A program made the translations under genes and the position numbers. Of a DNA stretch of 64,000 nucleotides, positions 1 through 10,325 are shown one piece after another. Position 1 is the stretch's first letter; each line of letters opens with the position of its first letter. Source of the stretch: Bimastos eiseni (lineage: Eukaryota > Annelida > Clitellata > Crassiclitellata > Lumbricidae); contig OY365818.1 of assembly GCA_959347315.1 (NCBI GenBank), forward strand, positions 7,712,658 through 7,776,657. The letters run 5' to 3'. The notes beneath the pieces are model-generated. The model was not told the origin of the DNA. It made no database searches and saw only the letters and a list, made by a program, of their open reading frames with translations.

Positions 1-220
1 AAATAAATTGAAACAGAACCGTCTGTCTTTCCTCCATTCATTCATTATTTTGTTTCCTTGTTCTCTTATTGTAGATGGTGTTAAAACCTCAGGCAGGCCA
101 AGGAATCTTACAATCTTGCCAGTTCTTTACTGTATCCTCGATTTCTTTAAACTTTGTCTACTTCGTTGATCAAGCAGTCTATCATGTATGGTTCTTGGCA
201 CTACTGCATTTTTCTCACCC

Positions 221-480
221 TGAGTCTGTAAATCTTTCTCTGAGTCTGTGAATCTCTTTCTGAGTGTGTAAATCTCTTCTGAGTTTGTCGATATCTCCCT
301 GAGTCTGTTCCCGAGCAAGGGTGAGGTTTACAGACACAGGAAGAGATTTACAATTACAAAAAGAAATTTACAGACTTTGGAGAGATTTACAGTCTCAGGA
401 AGAGATCTACAGATTCAGAAAGAGATTTACAGACTCAAAGATAGATTTACAGACTTAGGGAGAGATTAACAGACTCTGAC
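221..480. repeat. Inverted minisatellite (about 20-bp units on both arms)
   Basis: The left arm (about 221-309) has four to five units of the type TGAGTCTGTAAATCTCTTC. The right arm (about 324-480) has eight units of the reverse complement, AGATTTACAGACTCAGGAAG. The spacer is only about 15 bp. An RNA from either strand could fold into a long imperfect hairpin. It lies upstream of the first visible exon, presumably in an intron of the C2CD2-like gene. The 63-codon frame on the minus strand here is a product of the repeat. Confidence 0.85.
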
Positions 481-539
481 TTATTATACTTCCTTGAAAC
501 TGCCCTTTTGGGGTTGGGAGCACTCCCGAGTAGTAACCC

Positions 540-595
540 TGAAGGACGCTATATGAATATTAATGAATGATTGAACGAATGAATGGATAAGGTCT
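540..595 (+). mobile_element. Probable LINE/SINE 3' tail
   Basis: ACGCTATATGAATATTAATGAATGATTGAAC resembles in pattern the tail at about 36990 (GCGCTATATAAATG followed by TGAATG/ATTG repeats). It is preceded by GGGAGCACTCCCGAGTAG, and a similar block (GGGAGCGCATCCGAGTAG) precedes the LINE-like tail in the 36.5-37.0 kb relic. Confidence 0.45.
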
Positions 596-1021
596 AGCTG
601 AGTTGTTACTTCAGTACAATACCCAACTTTCATTAACTGATCGGATCTATAAGGCAACTTTGACTCTTTTTCTCCAATTCAAACGCAACCGTGCTCATTT
701 CCAGTTATCTATATTTCAGTTTCATACTGAGCTGAACTAGTTATATAGAGCCTCTTTCATTCCTACAGCCATTTATGTTGAGCTGCACACCTTCATTCTT
801 TGACCGACCTATTGAGGAATTGCTTCTGTGACTAATCCTAGCTTATTGGGCAGTGCCCTTGATGGGGGAGCTTGAGATTATCTTGTGAATATGTGGATAC
901 TCTTAGAACTTAAGATTCAGCTTGAATGCTGATAAGAAAACACCTGGTGTTAAGTTATACTTCGCTTTTTTCATCGCATTGATTGAGAAACCTGCAGATT
1001 GTTGTAATACAATTTTACACA

Positions 1022-1152
1022 ATGACCAATTAAGAATACCCGTTAAGAAGACTAATTAAGAAAACAATTAGCAAGACCAATTAAGGTGACCAATTAAGAA
1101 GACCAATTTAGAAGAACAATTTAGAAGAACAATTTGGAAAACCAATTATTTT
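1022..1152 (+). repeat. Intronic 13-15 bp minisatellite
   Basis: About nine imperfect units of GACCAATTAAGAA, changing to AGAACAATTTAG. It ends about 25 bp before the exon at 1176, so it directly adjoins the branch-point region. Confidence 0.8.
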
Positions 1153-1175
1153 CAATTCATCTCTTTTTTTGACAG

Positions 1176-1240
1176 TGACATTACAAACAGCACCAAACAA
1201 ATCAAGTTTGAAGTTTTTGATCGAAGCAAACAGAAAGAAG
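1176..1240 (+). CDS. C2CD2L: C2CD2/TMEM24-like gene, internal exon (C2 domain strand)
   Basis: First exon of this gene that I can see. It is 65 nt, between a T-rich acceptor ending GACAG and a strong donor, G|GTGAGT. The reading frame starts after one base of a split codon and gives DITNSTKQIKFEVFDRSKQKE, a typical C2-domain beta strand (IKFEVFD) with its following turn. The last base joins the next exon to make GAT (Asp). The phase fits the next exon exactly, and together they read ..FDRSKQKE-D-DFLGQASV. Earlier exons, which should encode an N-terminal membrane anchor and an SMP lipid-transfer domain in this family, are outside the window. An ATG frame starting at 1169 overlaps this exon in another frame and is a shadow. 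Confidence 0.82.
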
Positions 1241-1299
1241 GTGAGTAAGATGCTTACAGGTGGATATAGGTGCTATATAACTTTTCAGATTGTTGAGAG

Positions 1300-1545
1300 A
1301 GGGACGGACGGACGGACGGACGGACAGACAGACAAACAGAATCCTCACCCTTGCTCTGGAACAAGCTCTTCCTGTCTAACAGACAGAGAGAGGAGATAAG
1401 AGAAAAAAGAGAGAGGGAGATAGAGAGAAGGTTGCCTTGGAAACGACGACATAGAGGAGATGAGGAGGAATGTGGAGCAGGAGGTGAACTGGATGAAAGG
1501 AAAAGAGGGAAAGAAAAGGGAGGGTAGGAAGAATGGGTAGCATGA
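1300..1545 (+). repeat. GGAC, GACA and GAGA/GGA purine-rich tract
   Basis: A short (GGAC)n run, then (GACA)n, then an imperfect GA/GGA-rich stretch in the intron after 1240. The minus-strand open frame across it is low-complexity Ser/Leu/Pro and is not a gene. Confidence 0.75.
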
Positions 1546-1802
1546 GGAAGGGATACATTGAGGAGGTGGAGAGAAATAATCGAGAACAGAAGATTTTCAG
1601 GAATTCTCAGCTGAAGGGACATTTTTGCTGCCAGCAATTAGATTATATGCGTGTATAGGCTGCTATGACTCTAGATTTGGATGGTTTTGAAGGGGGTGCT
1701 ATATATATATGTAAATTCTTCTAATAAGTTAAATAAATATCTGCTTGCTGCATAACATTTTACACAGGCAAGGCCGGAATTATATTTTGACAATCACACA
1801 GT

Positions 1803-2045
1803 TAAATGCATTGTCTTGAATTCCAGTTGGATACATCATCTTTAATTCCAGTTAAATGAATTGTCTTGAATTCCAGTTAAATTCATTGTTTTGATTTTCA
1901 GTTAGATGCATTGTCTTGAATTCCATTTAAATGCATTGTTTTGAATTCCAGTTAAATGCATTGTCTTGAATTCCATTAAAATGCTCTGTCTTGAATTCCA
2001 GTTAAATGCATTGTCTTAAATTCCACTAATGCATTGTCTTGAATT
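1803..2045 (+). repeat. 25-bp minisatellite next to the 3' splice site
   Basis: Roughly ten units of TTAAATGCATTGTCTTGAATTCCAG-type sequence (unit about 25 bp, containing GAATTC and ATGCAT). The last partial unit runs into the polypyrimidine tract GTTGTCTTTCTGGAACAG that precedes the exon at 2066. Confidence 0.88.
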
Positions 2046-2065
2046 CTGTTGTCTTTCTGGAACAG

Positions 2066-2193
2066 ATGATTTCCTTGGCCAGGCGTCAGTCGTCGTGGAT
2101 GATCTGAGGCGCCTGCCAAGCAGTCGACAGATCATTCCACTGACTGGACGTCAAAGAACCACGACCAACACCTCTGGATCAGTCACGGTTGAA
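2066..2193 (+). CDS. C2CD2L: C2CD2/TMEM24-like gene, exon (end of C2 domain)
   Basis: A 128-nt exon between acceptor GGAACAG and donor GTAAGC. It completes a split Asp codon and then encodes DFLGQASVVVDDLRRLPSS, where DFLGQ is the hallmark of the C2 turn before the last strands. It continues through IPLTGRQ and ends at SGSVTVE. The end of the next exon continues this strand as FLFME, so the C2 domain closes with GSVTVE/FLFME, as I recall for C2CD2 and C2CD2L. It ends in phase 0. The acceptor lies only about 20 bp after a 25-bp intronic minisatellite. C2 domains bind lipid, often with calcium, but too little of the domain is visible to judge calcium ligands. Confidence 0.85.
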
Positions 2194-2249
2194 GTAAGCT
2201 CCGAGGGGCAGCTCCATTTCTCATATCGTAATTCTAAGCTTCAACTTGC

Positions 2250-2310
2250 TTAGGCGCTACTAAGGCTAAACACAGGGCACCAGCTTCTTCGCAGGCACTA
2301 CGTCACGTCA
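2250..2310 (-). mobile_element. Dispersed repeat family 1, copy 1 (LINE/SINE 3' region)
   Basis: On the minus strand it reads GCGAAGAAGCTGGTGCCCTG then TGTTTAGCC..TAGTAGCGCC. It matches the copies near 19170, 31400, 50900 and, more loosely, 11600. It lies in the intron after 2193. Confidence 0.55.
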
Positions 2311-2624
2311 GAGGGGTTGTCCGGAGATAGCAGATGAAGATCCTAGTCCAGGAGGGAGGGAGCGTTTGGGTTGCTGATCACTTTGGAGTTATCAATTATT
2401 GGGGTTTCAATGACATGTGACTTCATTTGGTCCACTGCAAGAACATGCTTGACAGGTTCTCTTTGACAATTTGATGACGACCTGCATTGACTGCCCTATT
2501 GATTTAAGTGTCGTATTATTTAATATATACTATTTACCATCTGTCTGTTAGCTAAATAAGCTAAATATGCACCACCTGTGATCATATGGTGGTTTGTCAG
2601 TTTGAAATATTAACTAAGATGTCA

Positions 2625-3095
2625 TCATCATTATAATTTTTTATTAGTAGTATTATTATTATTGTTATCAATGCAGTTTGTTATCATTATTATTGATATT
2701 ATTATTTTTATTATTATTAGTTTTTTTATTATAATTATTATTACTTTTATTTGTACATCGAGGTACATATGATACGTAGGGACTTCAATATTAAACTAGG
2801 TGTTTGGTTGCCTGGAATGGCCTTATTAATCGGTCTCCTGATTGACAAAGGTTCCTTTGAACGCTGTGGCATTGTAGCATTATCATTATTATTATTATTA
2901 CCATTAGTATTTTTTATTGTTATTATTATTATTATTACTATTATTATCATAATATTTCATCAGGGTCTTCAACAAGTAATTATTATTATTAGTTTTATCA
3001 TTATTATTATTATAATTCTGATGGATACAATTAAGAGAAAACACGAATCTGGATATGAGAAATGAATGAAAAAGGACTTAGAAACTACTACTATG

Positions 3096-3126
<31 letters not shown>

Positions 3127-3400
3127 CACCATCACTACTATTATTATCATTGTCATCATTATCATTATTATCATTAGTAGTTATTTCTTGTTATTATTAT
3201 TGATTATTATTATTATTATTTATGCCCCAAGGTATACATGATCCCTCAGGAACTAGAACGTTAATAAGAATAAGAAAATGTAGTCGGGAATGCCCATACT
3301 CATCGGTCTCACATTTTAAAATTGTTATTATTATTATTATTGTTACTACTATTATTATTACTACTTTTTTGTTATTATTGTTATTATTATTATTATATCG
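2625..3400 (+). repeat. Interrupted (ATT)n microsatellite block in intron
   Basis: Several ATT/ATC runs separated by 40-120 bp of unique sequence fill most of the intron from 2194 to 3413. The final run stops about 15 bp before the acceptor at 3413. Two inserted pieces (about 2755-2880 and 3225-3320) have no recognisable content. Ile-rich and Asn-rich frames here are repeat translations. Confidence 0.85.
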
Positions 3401-3413
3401 TGTTTCTTGACAG

Positions 3414-3600
3414 TTTCTCTTCATGGAGACGAACGAGATGGTAGCTTCGGACAGAGCATCGTCTGCGTTGGAAACGAGTCCACCAAGACGAAGGATAGAG
3501 ATGAACCGTGCCTTGATGCCTGGAGGAATGACGGTCACTACGAAGACTACGACTACAGAGAGATTTCGAGACCAGAGAGACGATCCAATCAAGTACAATG
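3414..3600 (+). CDS. C2CD2L: C2CD2/TMEM24-like gene, exon (post-C2 linker with family motif)
   Basis: A 187-nt exon that starts in phase 0 after TTTCTTGACAG. It encodes FLFMETNEMVASDRAS, then a proline/arginine stretch, then NRALMPGGMTVTTKTTTT. This last part matches the conserved 'R-t-MPdGt-vTT-vTT' linker that I recall in vertebrate C2CD2L and C2CD2, and it is the best single family marker here. The exon ends with one base (AATG|GTACTT). The donor is not strong, but it is the only nearby site whose phase lets the next exon read DSPTRVEKAE, which parallels the vertebrate DSPSRSPSKVE. If it were not used, the frame would run on to a stop at about 3692. The upstream intron is mostly (ATT)n. 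Confidence 0.85.
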
Positions 3601-4445
3601 GTACTTGTCACATGACTGCTGGATTCGCTTCAACCAATCAATCAAATAGTTGGAGGTTATATAATCAAGGTCTCACTCAAAGGCGGCCATGAAACGTGAT
3701 GCAGAGGTCTCAATCAGAAGCAGCCATGATAATGTTGTGCAATGATCTTTCAATCAATCTGTCATTCTGAAGTTATATAGTCAAGGTCTCACTCTTAGGC
3801 TGCTGTGAAATACAGCTCAAAGATTCCCATGTTGAAATACTTGTCGAGCTAATAATGATTTTATTCAATATTCCGACTTTCCATTAAATATTCCGTAGTC
3901 TGGAGTGGCCATACTCGTCGATGTCACATTTTAAAATTAAATATGTGAAGGCTTTATTCTGTCTGGTGGTAGTGTGAACATGTGGAGCATGTCTGTGTGA
4001 TAGGTGTATGTCATGAATAACTACATGTGATGCTGTGTTCTGGTAGTTGGCTATATTTTAAAATAGTTGAGCTCTGAAAAATCAAGCATAATTCTAGAAT
4101 TTGACCTTCCCTGCGATCTGTGTGTTCTTCTGCCTGTTGACTCTGCATACAACTTTTACAAGCATCTGATAATGTCTTTTATCATGTAGTTAAGCTATGT
4201 ATGTATGTATATATGTATATGTGTGTATATATATATATTTATATATGTGTGTGTGCGCCTCTGAATGTGAATCTTGTAGGATTGGTATTTAAGTCATGTG
4301 AATGAGTCAGAGAAGAAAGATGTTATTCCATATGCTTTTTGTTTATAAATGAACTGATAGAGATTCAATAAAATTTTTCGTTATTTTGTTTCACTGTGCA
4401 ATATTATGTTATAAACCCTGGCAAACTGTGTCTTCATATTTCTAG
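3601..4445 (+). other. Intron, mostly without recognisable content
   Basis: AT-rich intron. The only structured part is a TATG/TATA microsatellite at about 4198-4255. Near 3650-3800 the phrase AATCAAGGTCTCACTC.. occurs twice, about 130 bp apart, hinting at a small degraded duplication. Confidence 0.6.
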
Positions 4446-4568
4446 ATTCTCCAACTAGGGTGGAGAAGGCAGAAACAGTGTCGACCTACGCCAGTGACTC
4501 ATCTCCATATGCGAGTGGAACAAGTTCTCGCGCGGGCGTTCAGAGTTCCACTCCATCCACTTCACAGG
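4446..4568 (+). CDS. C2CD2L: C2CD2/TMEM24-like gene, exon (Ser/Thr-rich linker)
   Basis: A 123-nt exon between acceptor ATATTTCTAG and donor GG|GTATGT. Two bases complete an Asp codon, followed by SPTRVEKAETVSTYASDSSP and then a serine/threonine-rich linker ending TPSTSQ. The final G joins AT of the next exon to make Asp. The low-complexity composition suggests a disordered, phosphorylatable linker between the C2 domain and the C-terminal membrane-binding region. Its GC content is visibly higher than that of the flanking introns, as in the other exons of this gene. Confidence 0.83.
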
Positions 4569-5287
4569 GTATGTTCCAGTAACATTTAGGTTCCAACATA
4601 TTCCTTTGAACCTGTTTAGCTGTAATGGATTCCTGAGATGTTAGAACTTATTTTACTGAGAACCGCCTAAGTTGTATTTTTGCTTCATATTAATGTAAAT
4701 TGCCTGGTGTTAAGTACTTGGTCAAAGTGGATCATTTACTTTGTTTTGAAATTTAAATTTTCACCTTTTGATTTTGTACATGAGCGTCATTTGCTACGGA
4801 TTGTCAGCTTGCTAAACAAACGAAGATATATATACTTCTGATAAACTATAGACTCATTTGCTTAACCTTTTAACAACCAGCGTTATTGATTACACCTTAC
4901 GGTTTACTATGTGCTGGTCATTAAAGGGATAACATTTTAACAATAGGCTGCATTCATCGGGTGAGATACTTAACCACAGCTTCCCGTTTGAACGGGCGAG
5001 GATAGTTATTGGTCATCGATTGCCAAAAACTGATTTAATGTTATTTTAAATGTTATTTATTACTTTAGTTCATTGCAGAACTTCATTTTAAAATGACCTG
5101 CAAGAAAGCACAGAACGGTTGATTCAAAACAGTGTTAGAAAAATATTTCTGATTATAACTGGTCTATTATTTAGGCTGTATCATTGTAAATATTTATAGT
5201 AGATATATTCATATATTAAGGATTATTAAGCCATATGAACTTGTTATATGGCTTAATAACTAGATTTATGATATTGAACTTTCATAG
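4569..5287 (+). other. Intron, no feature recognised
   Basis: AT-rich sequence without repeats that I can name. A short inverted pair, TTAAGCCATATG...CATATGGCTTAA-like, lies at about 5226-5258 close to the 3' end. Confidence 0.5.
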
Positions 5288-5403
5288 ATCAAATTCTGAC
5301 AAACGGGGTGGACAGCGTGACAGAGACTGCCCTTCGTCAGTTGTCACGGCAACCTCAAACATCATCCCAGTCAGCAACGATTGTTATCACAGGAGTTCAA
5401 AAG
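5288..5403 (+). CDS. C2CD2L: C2CD2/TMEM24-like gene, exon (VTETALRQL motif)
   Basis: A 116-nt exon between acceptor TTTCATAG and donor AAG|GTCAGT. It reads QILTNGVDSVTETALRQL followed by a Gln/Ser linker and SATIVITGVQK. Both blocks have clear counterparts, in the same order, in my memory of human C2CD2L: LDPVAETAIRQL and RSTLIISGVSK. That order supports orthology to the C2CD2/C2CD2L pair rather than to other C2 proteins. The exon ends in phase 0. An ATG frame beginning at 5235 overlaps it out of frame and is not the product. Confidence 0.85.
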
Positions 5404-5449
5404 GTCAGTCACTCGGTCCTCAGCCATTCATGCCAAAGATTGAGTGTTT

Positions 5450-5680
5450 GGTCATGTTTGTAATTATGTTGTGATCATGGCTATGCAATGTTTGTAGGTA
5501 TGTCATGTTGTGTTCATGTAATGTTTGTGATTTTGTACTGCTTATGGTTATATAATGTTTACAAGTGGTTATGTCATGCTTGTGGCTATGATGTTATTGT
5601 GGTTATATTATTAATGTTTATTCTGTTTGTGGTTCTGTAATGCATGTGGTTATGTAGTGGTTATGTTATCCATTGCAATT
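5450..5680 (+). repeat. Degenerate TG-rich minisatellite (GTTATGTAATGTTTGTG)
   Basis: GGTTATGTAATG and TTTGTGGTTATG variants recur about ten times with irregular spacing of about 20-30 bp in the intron after 5403. Confidence 0.65.
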
Positions 5681-6239
5681 TACCATCACATTTCTTTTCA
5701 ACATGACGTCTGTTCTGTTCTCGATATCGTCTTCTTATGTACTTAAATTTTTTTTTACTTGTCTATGTAATCTAATAAAATCTAATACACTTAAGTAGCA
5801 CCAGTATCTTATTGCCCAAGGCAATCACTGGTTTTTTTCCTGCAAAAGGATCATACTCATAATCTCCTAATTTCTAAAGTGACACTCATAAGCCAAACTT
5901 ACTGAAAAAGAAATTGCTATCAAACGTAAGAATCCAATGCAAAAGCCTGGTTGAGGATCAGAGAAGTCTGAAGTAGTCTGAACTACAATCTAAGATAATA
6001 CATTATGCACCAGTTGATGAGTCATAAATTGGTTGTTTTGGTTGCAGAAAGAGACTATTCCTATTGTTAAGGTAGTTTGCTTTTAATTGGAATAGCTTCA
6101 TTGCTTTTTATTTGCTTTTCTTAATTGGTTAACTGGGAAATTTTCTGCTTCTTGCTGGTGGCTACCCGGTATATTTCTTTCCACATTCAGTCTCTTTAGG
6201 AAATGAAGAAATAACCGTGTGACTGTAAAAGTGGTATCT

Positions 6240-6420
6240 TTAGATATGGTAGCCGAGTGGTTAGTGTGTATGCAATGCAATGTGAACAGTATGGGTTCGA
6301 TTCTCCTAGGAGACAGTTAGGGCTGTGTAGCAGAGGTCCCAGACACTTTGCACCAAGGGCAAAAGAAGCTATGGTATAACTCTGTACAGGTCAGACATGT
6401 TAAAAAGTGTTTACCATTGA
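6240..6420 (+). mobile_element. tRNA-derived SINE relic (Leu/Ser-like head)
   Basis: An A-box-like TGGTAGCCGAGTGG at 6247-6260 and a B-box-like GGGTTCGATTCTCC at 6293-6306, 46 bp apart, as in class II (Leu/Ser) tRNAs. No cloverleaf can be closed with a proper acceptor stem, so I call a SINE head, not a tRNA gene. A non-tRNA body follows (CACCAAGGGCAAAAGAAGC). Confidence 0.6.
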
Positions 6421-7240
6421 CCAGATTAAAATTAGGCTAAAGCTCTTCAATTATAAGAATAAAATCATGTTGCTACTGAAAGATTTCAATATGATAGAAA
6501 AGTAATGTAAGTTAGAAACCAATTACTTTATCTGTTCTCGATTCAGTCGGGTTGATGGTCAGAAGCGAGGCGGTCTTGTTATTCCAGAGCTTAGCCTGGG
6601 CCGCCAAGATGTGCCCTTAGGATGTGTTATTTTAATTATGTAGTGTATTATGTATTATTATAGTTGCTTTAGTTTAAATTCGTAAATATGTTTCAAGTAC
6701 AGCCTCATTTGTTTCTGTTATGGTTTCCTTTTTTGTTTATTTTTAGGAGCAGCCAATTCCCATAATTACGGTATTTACTTTTTCTTTGGTTGATTTCTCT
6801 TTTTTTCACAATGTTTCGCTTTGACAAATATGGTTTAATATTGCCCTTTGTCATTGAAATTAGATTTAATTTGATTACTAAATTGTTCTGTTATTATTGT
6901 TCATCTTATTTTCAAGCATTTCTTTTTACAGGAATCTGTTGTGCTATAATTGTATTCAGAAACAATGTTTTTATTTGTTGTTTCAATTTGCTTGCATTAT
7001 TGTTATAATTTATTAAGGTCACTTCATTATTGTTCAGATAAAGAGTAGAAACGGTATCTAGGTTAGGACTTTTCGTAAGATAAATAAGGCTTGGCTTACC
7101 AAGTCCTTGAGAGCGGGTAAAATTTTGGAAGTAGCAAATTTCTAGTTGATTACAGCATAGGTTTTTTGTTCCATCAGTCGATATCATGTATGCTATGCGC
7201 CGGCGCTATAGAAGTTAAGTGTTTGTGTTTCGACTTTCAG

Positions 7241-7292
7241 ACAACTCGGCCGCCAAGTGGAAAGATGAGCCCAGGTGGATCTGAGCAACCAG
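7241..7292 (+). CDS. C2CD2L: C2CD2/TMEM24-like gene, short exon
   Basis: A 52-nt exon after the good acceptor CGACTTTCAG. It encodes TTRPPSGKMSPGGSEQP in phase 0 and leaves one base (CCAG|GTTTGT). A second donor, CCAG|GTGGAT at 7275, also leaves one base, so the 3' end is uncertain by 18 nt without any frame change. There is no recognisable domain. The Pro/Gly/Ser content fits a flexible linker. Confidence 0.68.
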
Positions 7293-7461
7293 GTTTGTGT
7301 GACTCCTCTTCTTGTAATTGTATTGTAAGTGCAGATTTGTGTTGTTCATTTTTGAGAGTAACTCCTCGAAGGCACCTACCATGTGACTGTGCAAAGAATG
7401 TGTGTCAATCTGCCAAGCGCTCGCACTACTTAAAATACTTATGTTTTTATGTGTCACTACA

Positions 7462-7622
7462 AACTTCTACTTTCGAACTTCTACTTTTAAACTTCTGCTT
7501 TCTAATTTCTACTTTCAAACTTCTACTTTCAAACTTCTACTTATACTTTCAAACTTTTACTTTAAACTTCTACTTTCAAACTTCTACTTTCAAACTTCTA
7601 CTCCCAAACTTCTACTTTGTGT
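7462..7622 (+). repeat. 15-bp minisatellite CAAACTTCTACTTTC
   Basis: About ten units with small length changes in the intron after 7292. Because the unit is near 15 bp, the frame stays open and gives a Phe/Leu/Thr-rich 185-codon frame that is not a gene. Confidence 0.85.
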
Positions 7623-7849
7623 CACAGATTTCACATAGTCTTGGATTAGATTCGATTGAATTGGGTCAGATCTCGTCAGGAATGCTTATGTTAACATTCT
7701 TAGGCAGCATAATGATTCCGTGATTGCACGTGACTATAACACAATTTCTACACTTGCTATTCACTTTCCCCTGTATTCAAGTTCACCCTTTCTCTACTTC
7801 CACCCTATCCACTAGCAACTGATATTCAACTTGTGTTTAGTATATAAAT

Positions 7850-7935
7850 GTGGGCCCGATCACATAGCGGATGGAGTGCTTGGCATGTAATGTGGGGAGC
7901 GCAGGTATGAGCTTCCACCCAGAAGGTTCCTAGAG
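7850..7935 (+). mobile_element. Possible tRNA-like SINE fragment
   Basis: GATCACATAGCGGATGGAGTGC followed about 40 bp later by GGTATGAGCTTCCACCC resembles a decayed A-box/B-box pair. The B box lacks the GGTTCGA core, so this is weak. Confidence 0.25.
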
Positions 7936-8781
7936 CAAGTTCTTTAATTGAAGAATCATTGTTCATCGCCAGAAGTGCATACACTTCTGGCTTTTATAAA
8001 GATGACAAGATTAGTTTTATCTAGTGATGAGCATGACAATATTTTGAAAATAGATTTCTATTTTGAAAATAGAAATCACAATTGTATTTGGTACATTCAA
8101 AATACTTTTGAGAAGTGTTTTGGAGAGTTCAACACACTTTTCCGAAATCAATAGATTTTACAGATCATCTATAAAAAAAATATTTTGATATAATGTTTAA
8201 CATCTAAACTTGAATGTGACTTTTCAAAAAATTATTTATCTTCTGGTCGTAATTCCAGCTTGTTTGGGACGTTGGGCAAACTGCTGAAACTGCTCGAAAC
8301 AGTGACTTTTGCGACTTGGTCTTTCTTTCAAGATTTGCTATCCAGATAAATTGTAATAACTTTCTTTGTTAAATATTTTCAGCAGCTGAAATGCTGGATC
8401 TACTGAATATTTACGAAATCTAATTGTTCAGACAAGTTATAAGAAGCTATATAGATCAAGTAAAGTGATGTGATGTTAATGTAAATGCTTGCAAGTGTGA
8501 TTAAAGTCCAAAATGTTGATTTCTCAATAGTATTTTGAAAAACTATTTTCAAACAACTCTTTTCAAAGTATTGTCAAAACACTGATGAAAAGTATTTTGC
8601 TCATCACTGATTGTATCGTATCGTATAAATGTTTCTTGGTTTTAAGCTCATCTCATCAAGGCTACTCTGAAGATTAAAAAACTCTGGAGTATGTTTTGAA
8701 TTTTTTGCTGAATTTTCTGTTGAAGCTTAAAACCTTAGTTAAGTATTTGTTCTTGTCATATTTTTCCGACTGTACAAGCAG

Positions 8782-8817
8782 TGGGCGACCCACCTGAAGC
8801 ATTGCCTGGCGACGACG
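8782..8817 (+). CDS. C2CD2L: C2CD2/TMEM24-like gene, candidate 36-nt microexon
   Basis: A candidate microexon between acceptor TGTACAAGCAG and donor GACG|GTGAAG. It encodes V-GDPPEALPGDD, an acidic proline-containing insert. It is phase 1-1 symmetric: the preceding exon ends in G and both this exon and the next begin with TG, so including or skipping it preserves the frame and a Val at the junction. Support is splice-site quality, phase, and unusually high GC in an AT-rich intron. No homology supports it. It may be alternatively spliced. Confidence 0.5.
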
Positions 8818-9917
8818 GTGAAGGGTGTACGTATTTAAGCCCCCTCAGGTTTTTATTTTACCCTGTGTCTAGTGCTTTATTATAGGCGATGTGACCATTG
8901 CCATGGTTACATTGTCATCTCAATATTTGTGTTAGTATAGTTGTGAATCGTGATGGTTTTAGCAAGGGGATCAACTGTACACTCTTGTTTATAGTGATTA
9001 AATTTTTTATTCCTGATTAAATTCACTAAAGCTGTTTACAACAGACAGTTTGTGTGACCAGAACAATCATAATAATGTAAGTTTGTTGCATAACCAGAAC
9101 AATGGACGTGGCAGTTTCAGTTAATTAAAAAAAATTTTAATGGCAGGTTGTGCATCGACATTAAAATGATGGAGACACACTGGAGTCTACTGTTTGTAGA
9201 CATTACTTAAATTGGTGACTGAGATTAGGCCACCATAATTATACTAAGCTATCAGACAACTTCGGCTATTACGTTTTGAGACCATAGCAGCATCTACAGT
9301 TACCAGATAATATGAGCTTTTTAAAAAGTGCAAAGGTCTGAGAAAAGACATGAACTGAAGAGTCAGTTGATCCCAGTTCTAGAGCTATGATTTGGTATAG
9401 ACGATCTTCATATTGAAATTTCCTAATCTCAGTATTATAACAGAATTCATGAATCTTTTTTCATAACTACTTAGAACTGCTTTGATTTCTTGATAAGACT
9501 TAGAATTTTTTAAGTCCTGTCTGTAACAACTGCTTCATGAATTGATTTCTCATTTAGAGGCAATTTTATCTTTGAACTATATTGATCACAGGTGAAATTT
9601 CATGTTTTAAATTGCTTTTATAATTATCTTTTGTTAATTAAAGACAGCATCCAAAAATATAAGCTGATGTTGATTTTGTGCTAATATTAAATGCCAGTGT
9701 TAAAAAAGCATGAATAAAAGGCATTTATTCGAATGATACTGTTATCTTTGTGTGATAGATAACAATTGTGTCTGATTGTTCTTTGTGCCAAGTGCCAACC
9801 TAATTATTGCTAAGCTCATTGTGTTAATTTGTGGCTTTAATTTGACTTTTAGTTTGTGGACTTAGTGAGAAGAAAGTGTTTTCGTTTCAGTTGCAGTTTA
9901 TAGTTTGCACCTCTGGT

Positions 9918-10325
9918 GTAGAAGTTACTATTTAAATACTGATGCTGATAATCTTCATAATTATATATTTTTTCCTTTTAATTTTTAATATTGCCTATGC
10001 AAGTAACTATTTAAATGCTGATGCAAGTCATCTTCATAATTATATTGTATTTTCTCATTTAAGAGTTTAATATCGCCTATGCAAAGTAACTATTTAAATG
10101 CTGATGCAAAGCCTGAGCTAAAAAGAACAGGCTTAGAGCTTCATTATTATATTTTCTCCTTTAAGAGTTTAATATTGCCTATGAAAGGTAACTATTTAAA
10201 TGTTGATGCAAATCATCTTCATAATTGTATTGTATTTTCTCATTTTCTCTTTAAGTTTTTAATATTGCCTTTGAAAAGTAACTATTTAAATCATCTTCAT
10301 TATTATATTGTATTTTCTTCTATTT
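9918..10325 (+). repeat. Five-copy tandem repeat, unit about 80-100 bp, in intron
   Basis: The anchor AGTAACTATTTAAATGCTGA (first copy GAAGTTACTATTTAAATACTG) occurs near 9924, 10001, 10085, 10187 and 10280. Each is followed by GATGCAAATCATCTTCATAA, a TATTGTATTTTCTC block and TTTAATATTGCCTATG. The third unit carries a short insertion and the last a deletion. Confidence 0.85.

Noticed and set aside
6240..6310. A functional tRNA-Leu or tRNA-Ser gene
   Set aside because: A and B boxes are present, but the acceptor and anticodon stems do not pair, so it is a SINE head or relic.
7166..7723. 185-codon frame overlapping the exon at 7241
   Set aside because: It runs through an intron and a 15-bp minisatellite. 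The spliced frame supported by phase and homology is different from this one after the donor.
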